The position numbers were made by a program, and so were the translations under genes. Below are positions 62,675 through 64,000 of a stretch of 64,000 nucleotides of DNA, in pieces (within the stretch, counting starts at the first letter, position 1; each line of letters opens with the position of its first letter). The stretch comes from Dentipellis sp. KUC8613. Taxonomy: Eukaryota; Basidiomycota; Agaricomycetes; Russulales; Hericiaceae. The notes under the pieces were generated by a model. It saw only the letters and a program-made list of their open reading frames with translations, was not told the DNA's origin and did not search any database. The DNA is taken from NCBI GenBank assembly GCA_002286715.1, contig NSJX01000012.1, forward strand, positions 142,491 through 206,490, in the 5' to 3' direction.

Positions 62675-63299
62675 TCTGGGCTGAAAGTTGATCGGAGACA
62701 CCGCCGAGATGGGATTCGTGATGGCAACGCACTGCTTGATTGGCAGTTGGCAGCATCGCCATCGGATCTTGCGCAGCAGGCGGTGTGCATTTGCCGAACG
62801 GTTCCAGCCGTTTACAAATCGATAGGCCGCTTCGCGACAAATCATTGCGCATGAGAAATTAAAAATTTAGGTCGGAGTTGTTTGGTGCCGAGGTTCCGAC
62901 AGTGGCAATTGTGGCGACAGTGGCGTTGCTCTGGCCATCCATCGCTACTTGATTAAATCTCCGCATAGATATTGAAAGTCCTCTGTGCGGTGATCTTGTC
63001 AGAAGCGGCCTATCAATTTGTAAATGGCTGTCAAAACTTTCCTGAGAGACCATGCGGTGTGTTGCACTTCGAAGCGGGGTCCGGGTGCTTTAGAAGTTTG
63101 GTTCCCCCCTAGTCTCCGTAGCTGACCTCGATAAGGAAGATAGTTGTTCCTTATTAGAGGTCTGCCGCCATTTCGTGAGGGTTGGCTGGAGGTCAGGATT
63201 CGGAGGTTGCGTGCTCGACAACGCTCTTGAACGTCGATGCCGACCAATGCCGTGTATGCCGATGTGTGCCGTCTACATCTGAAAAAATAGAAATTTATA
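62675..63299. other. Gene-poor, unexplained sequence
   Basis: Beyond the MRH gene stop. Short ORFs lack coding signal. The GC-rich sequence around 62880-62930 contains the simple repeat GCGACAGTGGC. No tRNA or known transposon seen. Confidence 0.5.
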
Positions 63300-63500
63300 T
63301 AGCCACCACTGTGGTTATGTATGCTATGTGTCCTATGAAATAAGATGCCCAGCTATGGATGACTCCATAGCAGCCATAGCTGGCAGGAGCATCTCTATAG
63401 CAGTAGTGAACATCTCCATAGCAACTATAGGCTGTATAATTTCTCTCAAGGATCCATAGCCTTGTATAGCTACTACTATGTCTATGTTACCTATGCACTG
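63300..63500. repeat. CATAGC/CTATAG-rich degenerate repeat tract
   Basis: Many copies of CCATAGC, GCTATGG and CTATAG in both orientations (for example 63352, 63365, 63396, 63417, 63454). Similar words reappear at 63886-63990. Looks like a degenerate satellite or the end of a decayed mobile element. Confidence 0.55.
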
Positions 63501-63699
63501 CCTATTTGCCTGAGCTTCATTATTCATTGCATTTCTTTACTGGCAGCTTAGAGTATACATTAAATAGACTTGTGATGTTATACAAACTGAGTACACTAAT
63601 TGAGCAACAGGTGATGGCAGGGTGAGTGGATATGCAGAGTTAGTTCGAGGGTGCAGGTGTGCGGGCACAAGAAGAACACATTAGCACGATAGGCAAACA

Positions 63700-63860
63700 C
63701 CCGACGAGGGCGCGATAAGGGTGTGCCGGCGCAACTGCACGACGACACGACGACACGATGAGGGAGTGAGGGTGCGACGATGGCGCGAGGATGCAGCGAT
63801 GGTGCGAGGGTGCGCGGGCACGACAGGCGCGACAAGGGCATGCCAGCGCAACAGTGCGAC
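63700..63860. repeat. GC-rich degenerate tandem repeats
   Basis: A 27-base unit is repeated at 63709-63735 and 63826-63852 with four differences, all transitions. A 17-base unit repeats at 63778-63794 and 63797-63813 with two transitions. A period-8 ACGACGAC repeat occurs at about 63739-63758. No coding potential. Confidence 0.6.
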
Positions 63861-64000
63861 ACATCAGGAAAAATAACCCTTGCTATATAGCACTCTATAG
63901 TATACATAACCCTGATAGGGCCATAGCAAGGTATCCATCTTTCGTAGCTATAGATTTACCCCTTCCTCTATGATAGTGCTATGGCTGCTATGGAAGAAGG

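Overview
The window is nuclear DNA of a filamentous basidiomycete, most likely a wood-decay type Agaricomycete. The evidence is many short introns (about 50-60 nt, GT..AG) in nearly every gene, compact spacing, roughly even GC, and protein content (PDR-type ABC transporter, RRM-less CSTF2-like protein, Cys-rich secreted protein, HGD/DFS kinase) that matches Agaricomycete gene families known to me. The exact species cannot be read from the sequence. There are no bacterial operons, CRISPR arrays, rRNA genes or recognisable tRNA genes.

Layout, left to right. 0-6.5 kb: partial RBBP4/MSI1-type WD40 protein (minus), mitochondrial ATP synthase subunit e (minus), GFA-family zinc protein (plus), Cys-rich secreted protein (minus), and a nuclear protein resembling INO80 subunit Ies4 (plus). 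6.9-13.8 kb: very large DOP1 (Dopey) gene. 14-19 kb: uncharacterised 199-aa protein, ER-luminal EF-hand protein, intronless tyrosine phosphatase with an altered signature, NR2C2AP homologue. 19-25 kb: kinase-like protein with altered active-site motifs, Golgi-type fucosyltransferase-like membrane protein head-to-head with DPM3. 25.6-30.5 kb: RRM-less CSTF2-like protein head-to-head with beta-COP. 31.7-37.2 kb: full-length PDR ABC transporter. 37.5-41.5 kb: probable SHOC1/ZIP2 (XPF-like) meiotic protein. 42.3-48 kb: AP-3 delta adaptin, then a GCK-III (Ste20-like) kinase. 48.5-56.8 kb: single-pass membrane protein, 864-aa ubiquitin-conjugating enzyme with ubiquitin-binding-like motifs, Mn-type CDF transporter, secreted Ser/Ala/Pro-rich protein. 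57-62.7 kb: glutaredoxin, NIF3, complex I 49-kDa subunit, MRH-domain sorting receptor. 62.7-64 kb: gene-free repeat-rich DNA.

Most genes are housekeeping genes, and many belong to the secretory and endosomal system (DOP1, beta-COP, AP-3 delta, MRH receptor, EF-hand ER protein, DPM3, fucosyltransferase-like). Others are mitochondrial (ATP synthase e, NDUFS2, glutaredoxin). This is probably ordinary gene order rather than a dedicated cluster. I see no secondary-metabolite cluster or intact transposon. The most unusual observations are protein-level: the phosphatase with Asn in place of the signature His, the HGD/DFS kinase, the large E2, the RRM-less CSTF2 paralogue and the meiotic XPF-like protein.

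Intron/exon models were spliced by eye. Gene ends are mostly firm; internal exon boundaries of the largest genes are approximate.
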